NCBI GenBank assembly: GCA_963792705.1
Contig: CAWBXD010000005.1
Coordinates: 1-64,000 of the forward strand
From: JBBQVS01 sp963792705
GTDB taxonomy: Bacteria; Chloroflexota; Ktedonobacteria; Ktedonobacterales; Ktedonobacteraceae
DNA: 64,000 bases
Direction of reading: 5' to 3'
The position numbers were made by a program, and so were the translations under genes. Every line of letters starts with the position of its first letter. The first letter of the stretch is position 1. The notes below the pieces were generated by a model. It searched no databases. It was given only the letters and a program-made list of their open reading frames with translations, and was not told the DNA's origin. This document shows positions 26,162 to 35,295 of the stretch, in pieces.

Positions 26162-28609
26162 TTATGCGAATTCAGGTGCATCATTCCCTTCTGCACTCGC
26201 CTTATCCCGAAAGATATTTGGTACGCGAAATGCTGGAACTTTCAACTCACCACTTCGAGCCTCTTGCAGCAAATTCCAGACTTTCTCCGCTTTTAACGGC
26301 ATATCTATCGTCGTAATCCCATATGGTGCAAGCGCATCCAGGACCGCGTTGACGAGGGCTGGAGGAGCAGCGATACAGCCCGCCTCACCGATCCCTTTTG
26401 CTTCCAACGGGTTGGTGGCAGAAGGCGTCTCAATGGAGGCATTGACAAACATTGGAAATTCATCGGCTATTGGCAACGCATAGTCCATAAATGTGCTGGT
26501 GAGTATCTGACCTTCATCGTCATAGACGACCTCTTCATACAGTGCTTGCCCGATGCCCTGAGCGAGACTCCCATGCACTTGCGCCTCAGCGAGATACTCG
26601 TTGAGTACACGTCCACAATCATCAACGGCTACATAGGTGAGCAACTGCACCTCGCCTGTATCCGTGTCGATCTCGACAACGGCGATATGCGTTCCCGACG
26701 AAAATGCAGAGTTAGAAGCACTAAAATCACGCCATGCTGCCAATCCTTCAATCGGTGTCCCATTCACTGGATTTGGTGCCTCTCGCTCAATCAGATCGGG
26801 TTGCTCCTCACAAAGACGGGCGAGTTCACCAAACGAGACGCGACGTGATGGCACTCCACGCACCAGTACCGCGCCATCCTCTACCACCATGTCTTCGGGT
26901 GCTGCCTCCAATACATGTGCCGCCAGCTTCACCGCTTTCTCTCGTACTGCTTGTGCGGCCAACAGCACGACGGAGGCTCCGTTCTGAGTGGTACGACTTC
27001 CGAACGTCCCGACGCTAAATCCAGGAAGTGCAGAGTCGTTCATACGAACTTCTATTTGCGAACTAGGAACCTGCAAGATATTTGCTGCAATCTGCGCGAA
27101 AGCTGTGAAGTGTCCTTGACCATTATGTGAGACACCACTTTGTACAAGAATTGTTCCATCGCTCTGAATGCGTACCGTTGCCGCCTCTTTTGGCATTCCT
27201 TGACGAGCAGGTCCACCTGTTACTTCAACGAATGAGGAGAGACCGATACCAATCTGGAGCGGACTGTGTGACTCTCGACGCTGCTTCTGCTTCTCCCGCC
27301 ACTGAGCATAGCTAACGCGTTCGATTGCTGTATCCAGCGCAAGCCGATAGTTCCCACTGTCATACTCTATCTTCGTCAACGTCTTATAGGGGAAGGCTTC
27401 GGGCGCAAGAAAATTGCGACGATGTACCTCGACAGGATCAAGTTGAAGTTCACGAGCAATAGCGTCCATTGTGCGTTCCAAGATATAGGTCGCTTCAGGG
27501 CGTCCTGCACCCCTATACGCTCCCGTTGGCACCTTGTTGGTAAACACCCCCACTACCTGACTATCTATCGCTTGTAGCTTATACGGACCGTTCAGCATAT
27601 GCGAAGTACCTGCGGGTACCATTGCTGTACTACTTGCCAGGAACGCTCCCAAATCGCCTATCGAACATACGCGTAGTCCAAGAAGGTCTCCCTCGTTACT
27701 ACAGGCGGCCTCGATATAGTTAATCTGACCTCGCCCATGAACCTGCGCCAGCAAATTCTCGCTCCGGTCCTCGATCCATTTGACTGGCCGCCCGTATCGC
27801 ACCGCTAAAAAAGCTGCGACCAACTCTTCACCCAGAAAACTCGTCTTGGTTCCAAAACCGCCGCCCACTTGCGCGTTTGTGACATGCACCGCCTCACGCT
27901 TCAGCCCTAGAAAACCCGCAAGCAGGTCACGCAGTGTGTAGACCGCCTGCGACGAGACCCACGCCGAAAGCTGCCCACTCTGTTGCTCAAAGTCAAACAG
28001 ACAAACGCGTGGTTCCATAGGACTTGCTGCGACTCGCTGGTTGACGACTCGCAAATGCACAATATGCTCTGCCTGCTGAAACACTTTCTGCACATCACCG
28101 CCCTGTGATGATAGATGGAAAGCGACATTGGTACCCAATTCATTATAGAGTAGTGGTGCCGTTGGCTCTACTGCCTGCTCTGGATCGACGACCACGGGAA
28201 GCGGAGTATACTCGATATCAATAAGGTCACACGCGTCGCGTGCTACATAAGCGTTCTCAGCCAATACAACCACAACAGGATCGCCAACATAGCGCACAAT
28301 CCCGTTTGCAAGTGGCCGATGTTCTGGCTTTTTCAGATCGGCAACAGGAATTGTGTTCAACGTCTTCATGCTACTCATAATGCCCGACCCATCAAATACC
28401 GCGATGACCCCTGGTAAAGCCTCAGCCTCATCCAACCGCACATGCTCAATCTTCGCATGAGCATACGGACTACGCACAAACGCCACGTAAAGAGTCGCTG
28501 GCCTTTCCTCCGGCAATCTCAAATCATCAACATACTTGGAGCGACCCGTAATCAGCCCAAAATCTTCCACCCGTCGCTCTAATCCCTCAGGAATATGTGA
28601 CACCGCCAT
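26162..28609 (-). CDS. Xanthine dehydrogenase/CO dehydrogenase-family molybdopterin-binding subunit
   Basis: An 815-residue large subunit of the molybdenum hydroxylase family. It has the N-terminal aldehyde-oxidase a/b hammerhead (GRSKYVDDL), then Mo-cofactor domains with GGGFGTK, AYRGAGRPEATYILE, and the C-terminal catalytic Glu in KGIGEAGCIAAPPA. The AYRGAGR loop marks a form II/aldehyde-oxidase-like member, not form I CO dehydrogenase (which has AYRCSFR). No FAD-binding or 2Fe-2S subunit is adjacent, so partners must be elsewhere. ATG 28609 chosen from the family start. Substrate unknown. Confidence 0.9.
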   Translation of the reverse strand: MAVSHIPEGLERRVEDFGLITGRSKYVDDLRLPEERPATLYVAFVRSPYAHAKIEHVRLDEAEALPGVIAVFDGSGIMSSMKTLNTIPVADLKKPEHRPLANGIVRYVGDPVVVVLAENAYVARDACDLIDIEYTPLPVVVDPEQAVEPTAPLLYNELGTNVAFHLSSQGGDVQKVFQQAEHIVHLRVVNQRVAASPMEPRVCLFDFEQQSGQLSAWVSSQAVYTLRDLLAGFLGLKREAVHVTNAQVGGGFGTKTSFLGEELVAAFLAVRYGRPVKWIEDRSENLLAQVHGRGQINYIEAACSNEGDLLGLRVCSIGDLGAFLASSTAMVPAGTSHMLNGPYKLQAIDSQVVGVFTNKVPTGAYRGAGRPEATYILERTMDAIARELQLDPVEVHRRNFLAPEAFPYKTLTKIEYDSGNYRLALDTAIERVSYAQWREKQKQRRESHSPLQIGIGLSSFVEVTGGPARQGMPKEAATVRIQSDGTILVQSGVSHNGQGHFTAFAQIAANILQVPSSQIEVRMNDSALPGFSVGTFGSRTTQNGASVVLLAAQAVREKAVKLAAHVLEAAPEDMVVEDGAVLVRGVPSRRVSFGELARLCEEQPDLIEREAPNPVNGTPIEGLAAWRDFSASNSAFSSGTHIAVVEIDTDTGEVQLLTYVAVDDCGRVLNEYLAEAQVHGSLAQGIGQALYEEVVYDDEGQILTSTFMDYALPIADEFPMFVNASIETPSATNPLEAKGIGEAGCIAAPPALVNAVLDALAPYGITTIDMPLKAEKVWNLLQEARSGELKVPAFRVPNIFRDKASAEGNDAPEFA

Positions 28610-28920
28610 ACAAAATCTACCTTTCGTATTGCAACAAATTATTTTTCTATTTAAGTGTAGCACGCTACGACCTTGCATGTCGTTCCATTCGGAACTGAAC
28701 CAAGGTGTTCCTGCTCTCCTATCGGCTCATAACGCTCTCATGTAGTGCATAAACGGCTTGCCTCAACCCATAATACACAAACGACAGCATCTCGTCGCCA
28801 AATTATCATAGATTGCCGCCCAAAGCTTTGCACAATATAAAGACAGCCCAACAATAGTTGTAATGGTATAAATAAGAGCGCTATGTTTACGAGGCCAAGA
28901 TAGAAAGGAATTGAACGAAC

Positions 28921-29412
28921 ATGATACAAAGCACCACTCAAAAAATCACCCCATTTTTATGGTTCGACAACAATGCTGAAGAAGCAATAAACTTGTACAC
29001 CTCTATTTTCAAAGACTCAAGCATAGTCAACGTCAACCGCTATGGAGAAGCTGGACCTGGACAAGCTGGAACGATCATGACCGCGACATTTATGCTTCAT
29101 GGACAACAGTTCATGGTCTTAAACGGTGGTCCATACTTCAAATTTACCGAAGCTATCTCATTCTTCGTGAACTGCGAGACGCAGGAAGAAGTAGATGATC
29201 TGTGGGAGAAACTTTCCGAAGGTGGCGAAAAAGGACAGTGCGGCTGGCTCAAAGACAGATTCGGTATTTCCTGGCAAATCGTCCCAACCGCTCTAGGTGA
29301 GCTATTGGCTGACAAAGACCCTGAAAAATCGAAGCGAGTCACAGAAGCAATGCTCAAAATGCACAAACTTGACATAGAAAAATTGAAGCAAGCATCTCTC
29401 TCAGCTTCCTAA
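28921..29412 (+). CDS. VOC superfamily protein (PhnB-like)
   Basis: A 163-residue vicinal-oxygen-chelate fold protein of the PhnB / 3-demethylubiquinone-methyltransferase-like group. Typical motifs are ITPFLWFDNNAEEAINLYTS, FMLHGQQFMVLNGG, AISFFVNCETQEEVDDLW and DRFGISWQIVP. AGAAAGGA precedes ATG. Most members have no known enzyme activity. It stands alone, ending before a hairpin shared with the convergent DUF4383 gene. Confidence 0.9.
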   Translation: MIQSTTQKITPFLWFDNNAEEAINLYTSIFKDSSIVNVNRYGEAGPGQAGTIMTATFMLHGQQFMVLNGGPYFKFTEAISFFVNCETQEEVDDLWEKLSEGGEKGQCGWLKDRFGISWQIVPTALGELLADKDPEKSKRVTEAMLKMHKLDIEKLKQASLSAS

Positions 29413-29440
29413 CGCTCACATTTTGCCTGTAAAAGCTAAA

Positions 29441-29506
29441 GCAATGGCACTCGCGGCCTTACTCGTTCAGGGAATGAGTAAGGCCGCGAGTGCCCTGGTT
29501 CATTGC
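29441..29506. terminator. 19-bp perfect hairpin between convergent genes
   Basis: Core arms 29446-29464 and 29476-29494 are perfectly complementary with an 11-base loop; outer GCAATG/CATTGC (29441-29446 and 29501-29506) adds a lower stem after an internal loop. It lies between the VOC and DUF4383 stops. No U-tract. Confidence 0.7.
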
Positions 29507-29524
29507 AGATGTCGGTAAATCTGC

Positions 29525-29974
29525 TTACAATGTCGCTCTTCGCTCAACACGCTCAGCAACACCAAAGCCAACGGCAGCGGCTGCAAGGCCAGTTACAAGG
29601 TGAAGAATATGGTCTGCAATGCTGAGGTGCATAAGTCCTAAGAACAAGCCATTGTCAGTTCCAAATGATCCTGCTGGAAAGTAGAGTGCAGGAATGAGAC
29701 CGAGTAGTGCTAACACAATGTAGATGACACCAAATGCCTGATTATAACGGCGTGAAAATCCCATGAATGCCGCAGCAATACCTACTAATCCGAAGAGCAG
29801 GTGGACAATACTATAAATCGTATCCACATCGAAAATGCCAAGCTCTGCACGAACACCGGTAGCATTCTCCACTGGTGTCAAGAAACCAACAATAGCAACA
29901 AGTGTAAAGACAATACCAAGCGTGAGTGCGAGAATACGGTTGGGAGTCCAAACCGAATCATTTCGTTGTACCAT
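29525..29974 (-). CDS. DUF4383 membrane protein
   Basis: A 149-residue four-helix membrane protein of the DUF4383 family: WTPNRILALTLGIVFTLVAI, DTIYSIVHLLFGLVGI, FGVIYIVLALLGLIP and SIADHILHLVTGLAAAAVG. Function unknown; common in soil Actinobacteria and Chloroflexota. AGGAGG lies just upstream of the ATG. A single-gene unit. Confidence 0.88.
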   Translation of the reverse strand: MVQRNDSVWTPNRILALTLGIVFTLVAIVGFLTPVENATGVRAELGIFDVDTIYSIVHLLFGLVGIAAAFMGFSRRYNQAFGVIYIVLALLGLIPALYFPAGSFGTDNGLFLGLMHLSIADHILHLVTGLAAAAVGFGVAERVERRATL

Positions 29975-30092
29975 GTCGTCCTCCTAAGAAGAATAAAAGG
30001 TTATACAATAAAGAAGAGTAACCTTCTAATGACACGCTTTCAACTAGCTTTTCGTTTCACTTTTTCATAATAAATTAATATAGTTGAGTACA

Positions 30093-32309
30093 TCATACAG
30101 TAGTTTTACCTATGCGATATTTACTATCATAATGAATAATAAAATCTAGCTCCTCATCGGTAAAACCATACAGTTTTGCTAGCACACAATCGATCTCATC
30201 AAGCATAGATTTAGAACACACCACGCGATACTCTTCAATAGCAATACTATCACCCGTTCTTGTATTCCTCGTACTATACACTGCATGACTTTGAATAGCC
30301 TCTTCCAAACGCGCTGCCAATCGCAACAATTGCTCATTTGAGCAAAGCGCACTATGTATAGGGAAGCTTTGCACAAGGGTATGTGAAAGGTGAAAGCCAT
30401 CCGAATATGTGGCAAACCACAGATAAAATAGTGTGCTATTCATTAATGCACACACAATGTGCGCTGTTCGGTCATTGTCAAAATAAAGCAGTCTTCCATG
30501 AGGTGGTCTCATCACCACACCATTTTTCTTATAGTAAGGAATATGTCGCGTAGCCTTCACCCAACTATTTACCGCTTCTTGATAATATACGACATGCTCA
30601 GTTTTTGTTGCTGAAGCAAGTGTTGTCACCATGTTTCCGCTGGTAAGAATAACCATTTTTTGCAGAATATCTTCCTGTCGCACCGAGGCCAGCTTAGGAA
30701 ACACACCCTTTTTATACCCATACCATGTTTGTGTATAAGCGATGCGTTCAATCAAGGAGGAGCGTTCGGAAGTGTACCAACGTTGAATGGGCGTCACATA
30801 TGTTTTGTGTCTATCAGGTTGCTGCCCTCTACCTTGCTTCCCAAGCAAAATTGTAAGCCGTTGATATGCGCCTTCAAAGAGGCGACAAGGAAAAATATCA
30901 AAATTTGCCAACCACAGCACCGACGTATTCACAACAATAGTATCTCTCAATGCCGCAAAGCGTTCCCCACCACAAATACTTAGTGGCACAATTAACCCTA
31001 AATAACTCGACTCAACCCTACCATGTATCAATGACCGCTCAACAATCTCAGCATAAAGATTGCCATATGTTCCGTTTCCTCCCACAACTTTGCTATACTC
31101 TACATACGGCGGGTTCCCAATAATCACATCAAACCCATTACTATGTTCAGGAAAAGACTTTACCCATGTCTCATCTACGAGTGCGTTCCCCTGCCGAACA
31201 TTCCATTGTAGGAACTGCTTCATTGCGTCCTCGCCCTTTATCAACCCAGCAATAGGACGCGATGACGCGGTCCCTACAGATATTTCTCTATCTCCATAAG
31301 CCACGGCCGCCAGCGTAAGCTGCATCTCACAGACCTCAACCGCTTCAGGCATAATATCTATCCCATAGAGATTATTGCGAATCAAAGACTCACACATAAC
31401 GCGAGGCATACTACCCACGAGAAGATCACGAAATACTACAAAGCACTTCTCATCACTTGTATCATAACCCTCACCTAGCTTCTCTACAAACTCTCCCATC
31501 CGTTCAAAGCATGTCGTATATAGTTCTCGGAGTAACGACATGGCCGTAAGCAAAAATGCACCTGTACCACATGTGGGATCAAGAACGGTCATCCGTTCAA
31601 GCATAACGTAAAGCGTGAGTAGCAGCGATGGGTTATCACACGTTTCGATATAATCAAGTACAAATCGCCGTATATTCAGGTTGTTAGTAACCATCTCATC
31701 AACTGTACAAATTTTTCCTTGGTACATCATCCTTATGAGTACCCTGTGTCGTTCCTGCCGTATACTATACTCTCGCTCGGTCTCGGTTGGAAGATAACTT
31801 GCACTACAAAGTGTGGGATGCACGTAGCGTTCTGGTTGAGTACGTAACAATTGCCAAATCGCCTGATCTGCTACAAACAGAGATGGATGAATGCGCTCAG
31901 CCTCACTCAATAGATACGGTAAAATCGTTCTCTCTGCAATATAATCCGTGACATCCCTTTGCGTATAGTACGCCCCCATCTGCTTCTGATTTACCTGTTG
32001 CTCAAACACATACCCTAACACATCAGGATGTAGACAGTGTATGTCCTCTTGGTCGTCAAGTCGCCATTCATACTCATCGAAAAGCGCACACATACGTCCC
32101 AGTTCTGTTCGCCCCTTGAGTTCCAGCAATACACCCTGTTCTTGCCCATTTACATCTCGCAAAAAATAGGCGAACATCAATCTAATGAGAAGCATCGTTG
32201 TTTCTGATGAACAATCGCAATGCGGATGATTAGTCCGTAGCGTAGCAAGCAGCAAAGTACGCTCGGCATCAAATCGTCGATAAAATTGTTTGAGTGTATG
32301 TACTAGCAT
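30093..32309 (-). CDS. Eco57I-type N6-adenine DNA methyltransferase
   Basis: A 738-residue methylase. Motif I is VLDPTCGTGAFLL near residue 242, with YYTQRDV before it, and the catalytic motif IV is GNPPYVEY at about 398-405, both typical of Eco57I/PglX-like adenine methylases. A C-terminal target-recognition-like half follows. No N-terminal PD-(D/E)xK nuclease motif is evident and no restriction or BREX gene is adjacent, so it may be an orphan methylase. Residues 344-363 are encoded by a degenerate copy of the dispersed palindrome (see 31221-31278). Its ATG directly abuts the stop codon of the DinB-like gene (TAGATG), with GGAG just upstream. Confidence 0.88.
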   Translation of the reverse strand: MLVHTLKQFYRRFDAERTLLLATLRTNHPHCDCSSETTMLLIRLMFAYFLRDVNGQEQGVLLELKGRTELGRMCALFDEYEWRLDDQEDIHCLHPDVLGYVFEQQVNQKQMGAYYTQRDVTDYIAERTILPYLLSEAERIHPSLFVADQAIWQLLRTQPERYVHPTLCSASYLPTETEREYSIRQERHRVLIRMMYQGKICTVDEMVTNNLNIRRFVLDYIETCDNPSLLLTLYVMLERMTVLDPTCGTGAFLLTAMSLLRELYTTCFERMGEFVEKLGEGYDTSDEKCFVVFRDLLVGSMPRVMCESLIRNNLYGIDIMPEAVEVCEMQLTLAAVAYGDREISVGTASSRPIAGLIKGEDAMKQFLQWNVRQGNALVDETWVKSFPEHSNGFDVIIGNPPYVEYSKVVGGNGTYGNLYAEIVERSLIHGRVESSYLGLIVPLSICGGERFAALRDTIVVNTSVLWLANFDIFPCRLFEGAYQRLTILLGKQGRGQQPDRHKTYVTPIQRWYTSERSSLIERIAYTQTWYGYKKGVFPKLASVRQEDILQKMVILTSGNMVTTLASATKTEHVVYYQEAVNSWVKATRHIPYYKKNGVVMRPPHGRLLYFDNDRTAHIVCALMNSTLFYLWFATYSDGFHLSHTLVQSFPIHSALCSNEQLLRLAARLEEAIQSHAVYSTRNTRTGDSIAIEEYRVVCSKSMLDEIDCVLAKLYGFTDEELDFIIHYDSKYRIGKTTV
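31221..31278 (-). repeat. Degenerate palindromic repeat inside the DNA methylase coding sequence
   Basis: Read on the minus strand, the first 24 bases match the left arm of the 35631 element at 21 of 24 positions (TGTAGGGACC, three changed bases, then TCATCGCGTCC). After a 21-base loop sharing GGTTGAT with the copy at 19321, CGAGGACGC begins a weaker match to the right arm. It is in frame, encoding about residues 344-363 of the methylase between motifs I and IV. Confidence 0.75.
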
Positions 32310-32792
32310 CTACTCCACAAGTCGCTCAATCAACAAGAAATGCTCTCTATCATGATCAATAATCTCAGCAACAATGACGCATATCTGCTCTTCGTTACCA
32401 CCCCACGGAGGCCGTACAGTTTCCGCTAGCCGCTTATCATCGAGTTCATCTACTACAAGGTGTAAAAGGTGCGTATGAAAATCTTCCCAATACTGATGAA
32501 CATCTTGCAGCGAATGTTTCGCATCTTGCTGACGCATCACCGCATTGGTCTCATCTCCGCTTGGTGTCACCTCTGGTAAAGGCTGATCGTGAGTATATGC
32601 CACAAGCAGTGCGTGTGTAACAGCTTTCCAGTGCGCCATGTGTGCCAAGAAATCTTTGACCGCCCATCCTTCAGGTGAAATCGGAGCAAGTTGTTGCTCA
32701 TCATTAAGTCTATGTACAAGAATGTTGAAACGCTCATGGTCGCGTTTAAGCGACTCTAGCAATGACTCCTGTGTTGGAAGTGGTGTAGACAT
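32310..32792 (-). CDS. DinB / ClbS-DfsB superfamily protein
   Basis: A 160-residue four-helix-bundle protein of the DinB-like superfamily, closest in form to ClbS/DfsB. Metal-binding-type histidines occur in KDFLAHMAHWKAVTHALL and IIDHDREHFLLIERL. ClbS proteins protect DNA from genotoxins; many DinB-like members are thiol transferases, so function stays open. It is upstream of and directly abutting the DNA methylase gene, implying one transcript. Confidence 0.8.
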   Translation of the reverse strand: MSTPLPTQESLLESLKRDHERFNILVHRLNDEQQLAPISPEGWAVKDFLAHMAHWKAVTHALLVAYTHDQPLPEVTPSGDETNAVMRQQDAKHSLQDVHQYWEDFHTHLLHLVVDELDDKRLAETVRPPWGGNEEQICVIVAEIIDHDREHFLLIERLVE

Positions 32793-32902
32793 AAAAACGT
32801 ATCTCCTTGTCCTTGTTCTCGAACCCTCTCTTTTGATACGCTTTGGATGGAGTAATACTATACAATCGTGATCTATACATCTTTAACAGAAGGAGAAAAC
32901 AT

Positions 32903-33289
32903 ATGCATCTTGTCCTGCTACCTCAAGCACTGGCTGTATGTCGTCTGGCACCATATGAGGAAATCCCCATCTGGGCGTTACAACAACGCTCGCTACTTTC
33001 CATTACCTACACCGACGATGAACTTTCTATCGTTTGTTCCGCTTCCTCTGTTCCAGCAGATATTCGGTGCGAAAAGAACTGGAATGCGATAAAAGTGCGA
33101 GGTCCCTTGGACTTTTCACTGACGGGTATTCTCGCATCGCTTGCCGTACCCCTTGCTGTTGAGAACATTCCGCTATTCGTTCTTTCAACATTCGAGACCG
33201 ATTATATCCTTGTGAAAGAACAATACGTGGAACGTGCTAAGAATGCGCTAGAGAGCCATGGACATGTTTTCGTATCTTCCAAACAATAA
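32903..33289 (+). CDS. ACT-domain (CASTOR-like) protein
   Basis: A 128-residue protein with two ACT-like halves: the first ends around LSIVCSASSVPA, and the second has RGPLDFSLTGILASLAVPLA, ENIPLFVLSTFETDYILV. ACT domains bind amino acids. ATG 32903 follows GAAGGAGA; the upstream 60 bases of the open frame are non-coding. No metabolic gene is adjacent to indicate the ligand. Confidence 0.82.
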   Translation: MHLVLLPQALAVCRLAPYEEIPIWALQQRSLLSITYTDDELSIVCSASSVPADIRCEKNWNAIKVRGPLDFSLTGILASLAVPLAVENIPLFVLSTFETDYILVKEQYVERAKNALESHGHVFVSSKQ

Positions 33290-33341
33290 CTATGGCAAAT
33301 ACGTATATAAAGTGAGATATTTGACGAAGAGAGGCTATTTC

Positions 33342-33956
33342 ATGAGCAGTAAAGAGTATCATTTTATTACCTATTGGCACGTGCAGGGGAGAGTCAAAGA
33401 AGTTACTGATATCATTAGTGATAGAGACGCTTTAGTGCATTGGTGGCCCTCCGTCTATCTCAACGTAGAGGAACTCGCACCAGGGGATGCTGATGGTGTC
33501 GGTAAAATCCTCCGTCTCCATACGAAAGGCTGGCTTCCCTATACTCTGCGTTGGCAATTTCGCATCTCTGCTATCCACGCAGATGGTTTCTCGCTTGTCG
33601 CATCTGGCGATTTTGAGGGGCGAGGTATCTGGACCTTTAAGCAAGATGGGCCGTGGGTGGAAATCACTTATGACTGGAAGATCAGCGCGGAAAAGCCCCT
33701 TCTCCGCTACTTCTCGTTCATCATGAAACCCATCTTCTCGGCGAACCACTACTGGGCAATGGCAAAAGGCGAAGAGAGTCTCAAACTAGAACTAGCGCGT
33801 CGGCGAGCCACAACCGAACAAGAACGTTTACAGGTACCTGCACCTCCACCACCAACATTTAACTCTCCTCTACCCCTCGTACTTGCAACGCTCGCAAGTG
33901 TCGTAACGCTTGGCTGTCTTGGCTATCTCACTATAAAATTGATTGCCAAAACCTGA
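33342..33956 (+). CDS. SRPBCC-fold protein with C-terminal membrane helix
   Basis: A 204-residue protein. The first ~150 residues are a START/Bet v1-like (SRPBCC) domain: W(H)VQGRVKEVTDIISD, WWPSVYLNVEEL, GWLPYTLRWQFR, YDWKIS. A proline-rich spacer (PAPPPPTF) leads to a single C-terminal transmembrane helix (LVLATLASVVTLGCLGYL), a tail-anchor layout. It probably binds a lipid or hydrophobic ligand at the membrane. ATG 33342 is set by AGAGG and by homology start. Directly followed by the next gene. Confidence 0.8.
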   Translation: MSSKEYHFITYWHVQGRVKEVTDIISDRDALVHWWPSVYLNVEELAPGDADGVGKILRLHTKGWLPYTLRWQFRISAIHADGFSLVASGDFEGRGIWTFKQDGPWVEITYDWKISAEKPLLRYFSFIMKPIFSANHYWAMAKGEESLKLELARRRATTEQERLQVPAPPPPTFNSPLPLVLATLASVVTLGCLGYLTIKLIAKT

Positions 33957-33968
33957 ATGGAGTCTCCT

Positions 33969-34607
33969 ATGAGTAACCATAATACCCCTTCACGCGCCAT
34001 CGTTTTCTACCCGGATAAAGCAAAGATTTTAAATGGAAGTCTACCTTCTCTGTATGGTATTCTGCTCATTCTTCCTATTGTTGCTTACAGACACAGCACA
34101 AAGCGAGTCGTGAAAGCTTTTTCCGTTTTCCTCGGTGGGCTTTTCCTCTTGTTCGAGTCCCTCTTCATTCCATCTTTTTATCGTCTGCTTTTCCATGTGC
34201 CCTCTTTAATCGTCAACGAGAATGGCTTTACTCTTAGTCTAGGCGGTACTTGGCTCATTGATATCGACATGAGTATTCGCTGGGAAGAAATCGCCGCACT
34301 ATATATCAACGAAATCACAACACATGGAAAGAAACGCACACGCACAAATCGTCTGCTCGCTGTTATTCCAAAAGACGAGGATGCGTTCTTTCAGCGTGAG
34401 AAGATGTTACGCCCCAATAGATTCCCTATCTGGGGAGCATTGTCACTAACAAAGACGCCTTTTATGTTATTCGAACAACTGATATTGCCTACCACACTTG
34501 AGACGTTGCTTGCTCAAATCAGCACTCAGTATAATGACAAAATACAAGCGAACGGAATTGAAATTCGTGAGGAGCAAAAAACAGTCTCTGAAGGGAAACG
34601 TTCCTAA
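33969..34607 (+). CDS. STM3941-like membrane-associated hypothetical protein
   Basis: A 212-residue protein with two hydrophobic segments near the N-terminus (LYGILLILPIVAY and AFSVFLGGLFLLFESLF) and a beta-rich PH-like region after them (LIVNENGFTLSL, MSIRWEEIAALYINEI), as in the STM3941 family; the assignment is tentative. GGAG at 33959-33962 fits ATG 33969, while ATG 33957 directly abuts the previous stop. Co-transcribed with the SRPBCC gene. Confidence 0.65.
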   Translation: MSNHNTPSRAIVFYPDKAKILNGSLPSLYGILLILPIVAYRHSTKRVVKAFSVFLGGLFLLFESLFIPSFYRLLFHVPSLIVNENGFTLSLGGTWLIDIDMSIRWEEIAALYINEITTHGKKRTRTNRLLAVIPKDEDAFFQREKMLRPNRFPIWGALSLTKTPFMLFEQLILPTTLETLLAQISTQYNDKIQANGIEIREEQKTVSEGKRS

Positions 34608-34734
34608 CCATTCCCTATCGTTTCATAGTAAATTAATATGCCAAATGGCATTTATTGAAACCTAATGTTGTGCTTATGCGTAGTAACTCTATACCTATTC
34701 TATACAACCTATCTGTTTTTAAGGAGTACTCCAT

Positions 34735-35073
34735 ATGAATATCAATACGATACTCGTTTGGCTCATCATCGCCGCTATTGTTGGCTTTCTTGGCGAGTTC
34801 ATCTCGCGTCGCCGTGCGCCTGAGGGCATTATCGGAGCTATTATTCTTGGTTTCATTGCTATCTTTCTCGTGAACGACGTTCTCCATGTTCACATTACGG
34901 GTGAACCAACATATGCAGGTGTTCCTCTCATCACATCCATCATCGCCGCTGCCCTTCTCGTCTTCTTGTGGAGTGCCTTCGCCTACCACCGCGTCTATCG
35001 TCCCTATCGTGAGCGTTACTACCGCCGCGAAAGACGTGAACGCCGCCCAGAACGTCGTCGTCGTCGCTACTAA
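34735..35073 (+). CDS. GlsB/YeaQ/YmgE family stress membrane protein with Arg/Tyr-rich tail
   Basis: A 112-residue protein with three hydrophobic segments typical of the transglycosylase-associated family (LIIAAIVGFLGEFI, GIIGAIILGFIAIFL, LITSIIAAALLVFLW). The last ~30 residues are almost only Arg, Tyr, Glu and Pro (YRRERRERRPERRRRRY), an unusual cationic tail. TAAGGAG precedes ATG. General envelope-stress role by family. Confidence 0.85.
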   Translation: MNINTILVWLIIAAIVGFLGEFISRRRAPEGIIGAIILGFIAIFLVNDVLHVHITGEPTYAGVPLITSIIAAALLVFLWSAFAYHRVYRPYRERYYRRERRERRPERRRRRY

Positions 35074-35094
35074 ATCCTTTTAATGTTGTACTAA

Positions 35095-35133
35095 GCGTTT
35101 ACGTTCTACGTGTGAACGAAGTAGCGTAAACGC
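35095..35133 (+). terminator. Hairpin after glsB-like gene
   Basis: GCGTTTACG (35095-35103) pairs perfectly with CGTAAACGC (35125-35133), extended by CTAC/GTAG after a two-base bulge. It lies 22 bases after the stop codon. No U-tract. Confidence 0.5.
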
Positions 35134-35260
35134 GGACATCCTCAGCAGTAATGAAACAACGCGTGATGTAACTATACTTCCCTTATGCCCCCATATTCAT
35201 AGATGTGATTTCCTCAACATTACCTGATAAATACACACTCTATCTTAACTACTTCTCAAC

Positions 35261-35289
35261 TTGATGTCCCCCTCCATTAGGTATTATAC
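35261..35289 (+). promoter_or_regulatory. Sigma70-type promoter for candidate RNA
   Basis: TTGATG at 35261-35266, a 17-base spacer, then TTATAC at 35284-35289. It lies in a gene-free region directly upstream of the structured RNA candidate, predicting a start near 35296. Confidence 0.55.
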
Positions 35290-35295
35290 GTGTGG

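Noticed and set aside
26162..28609. Form I aerobic CO dehydrogenase (coxL)
   Set aside because: The active-site loop is AYRGAGR rather than AYRCSFR.
31221..31278. Chance similarity to the repeat
   Set aside because: Conserved length, arm order and loop core (GGTTGAT) in addition to 21 of 24 matching bases make chance unlikely.
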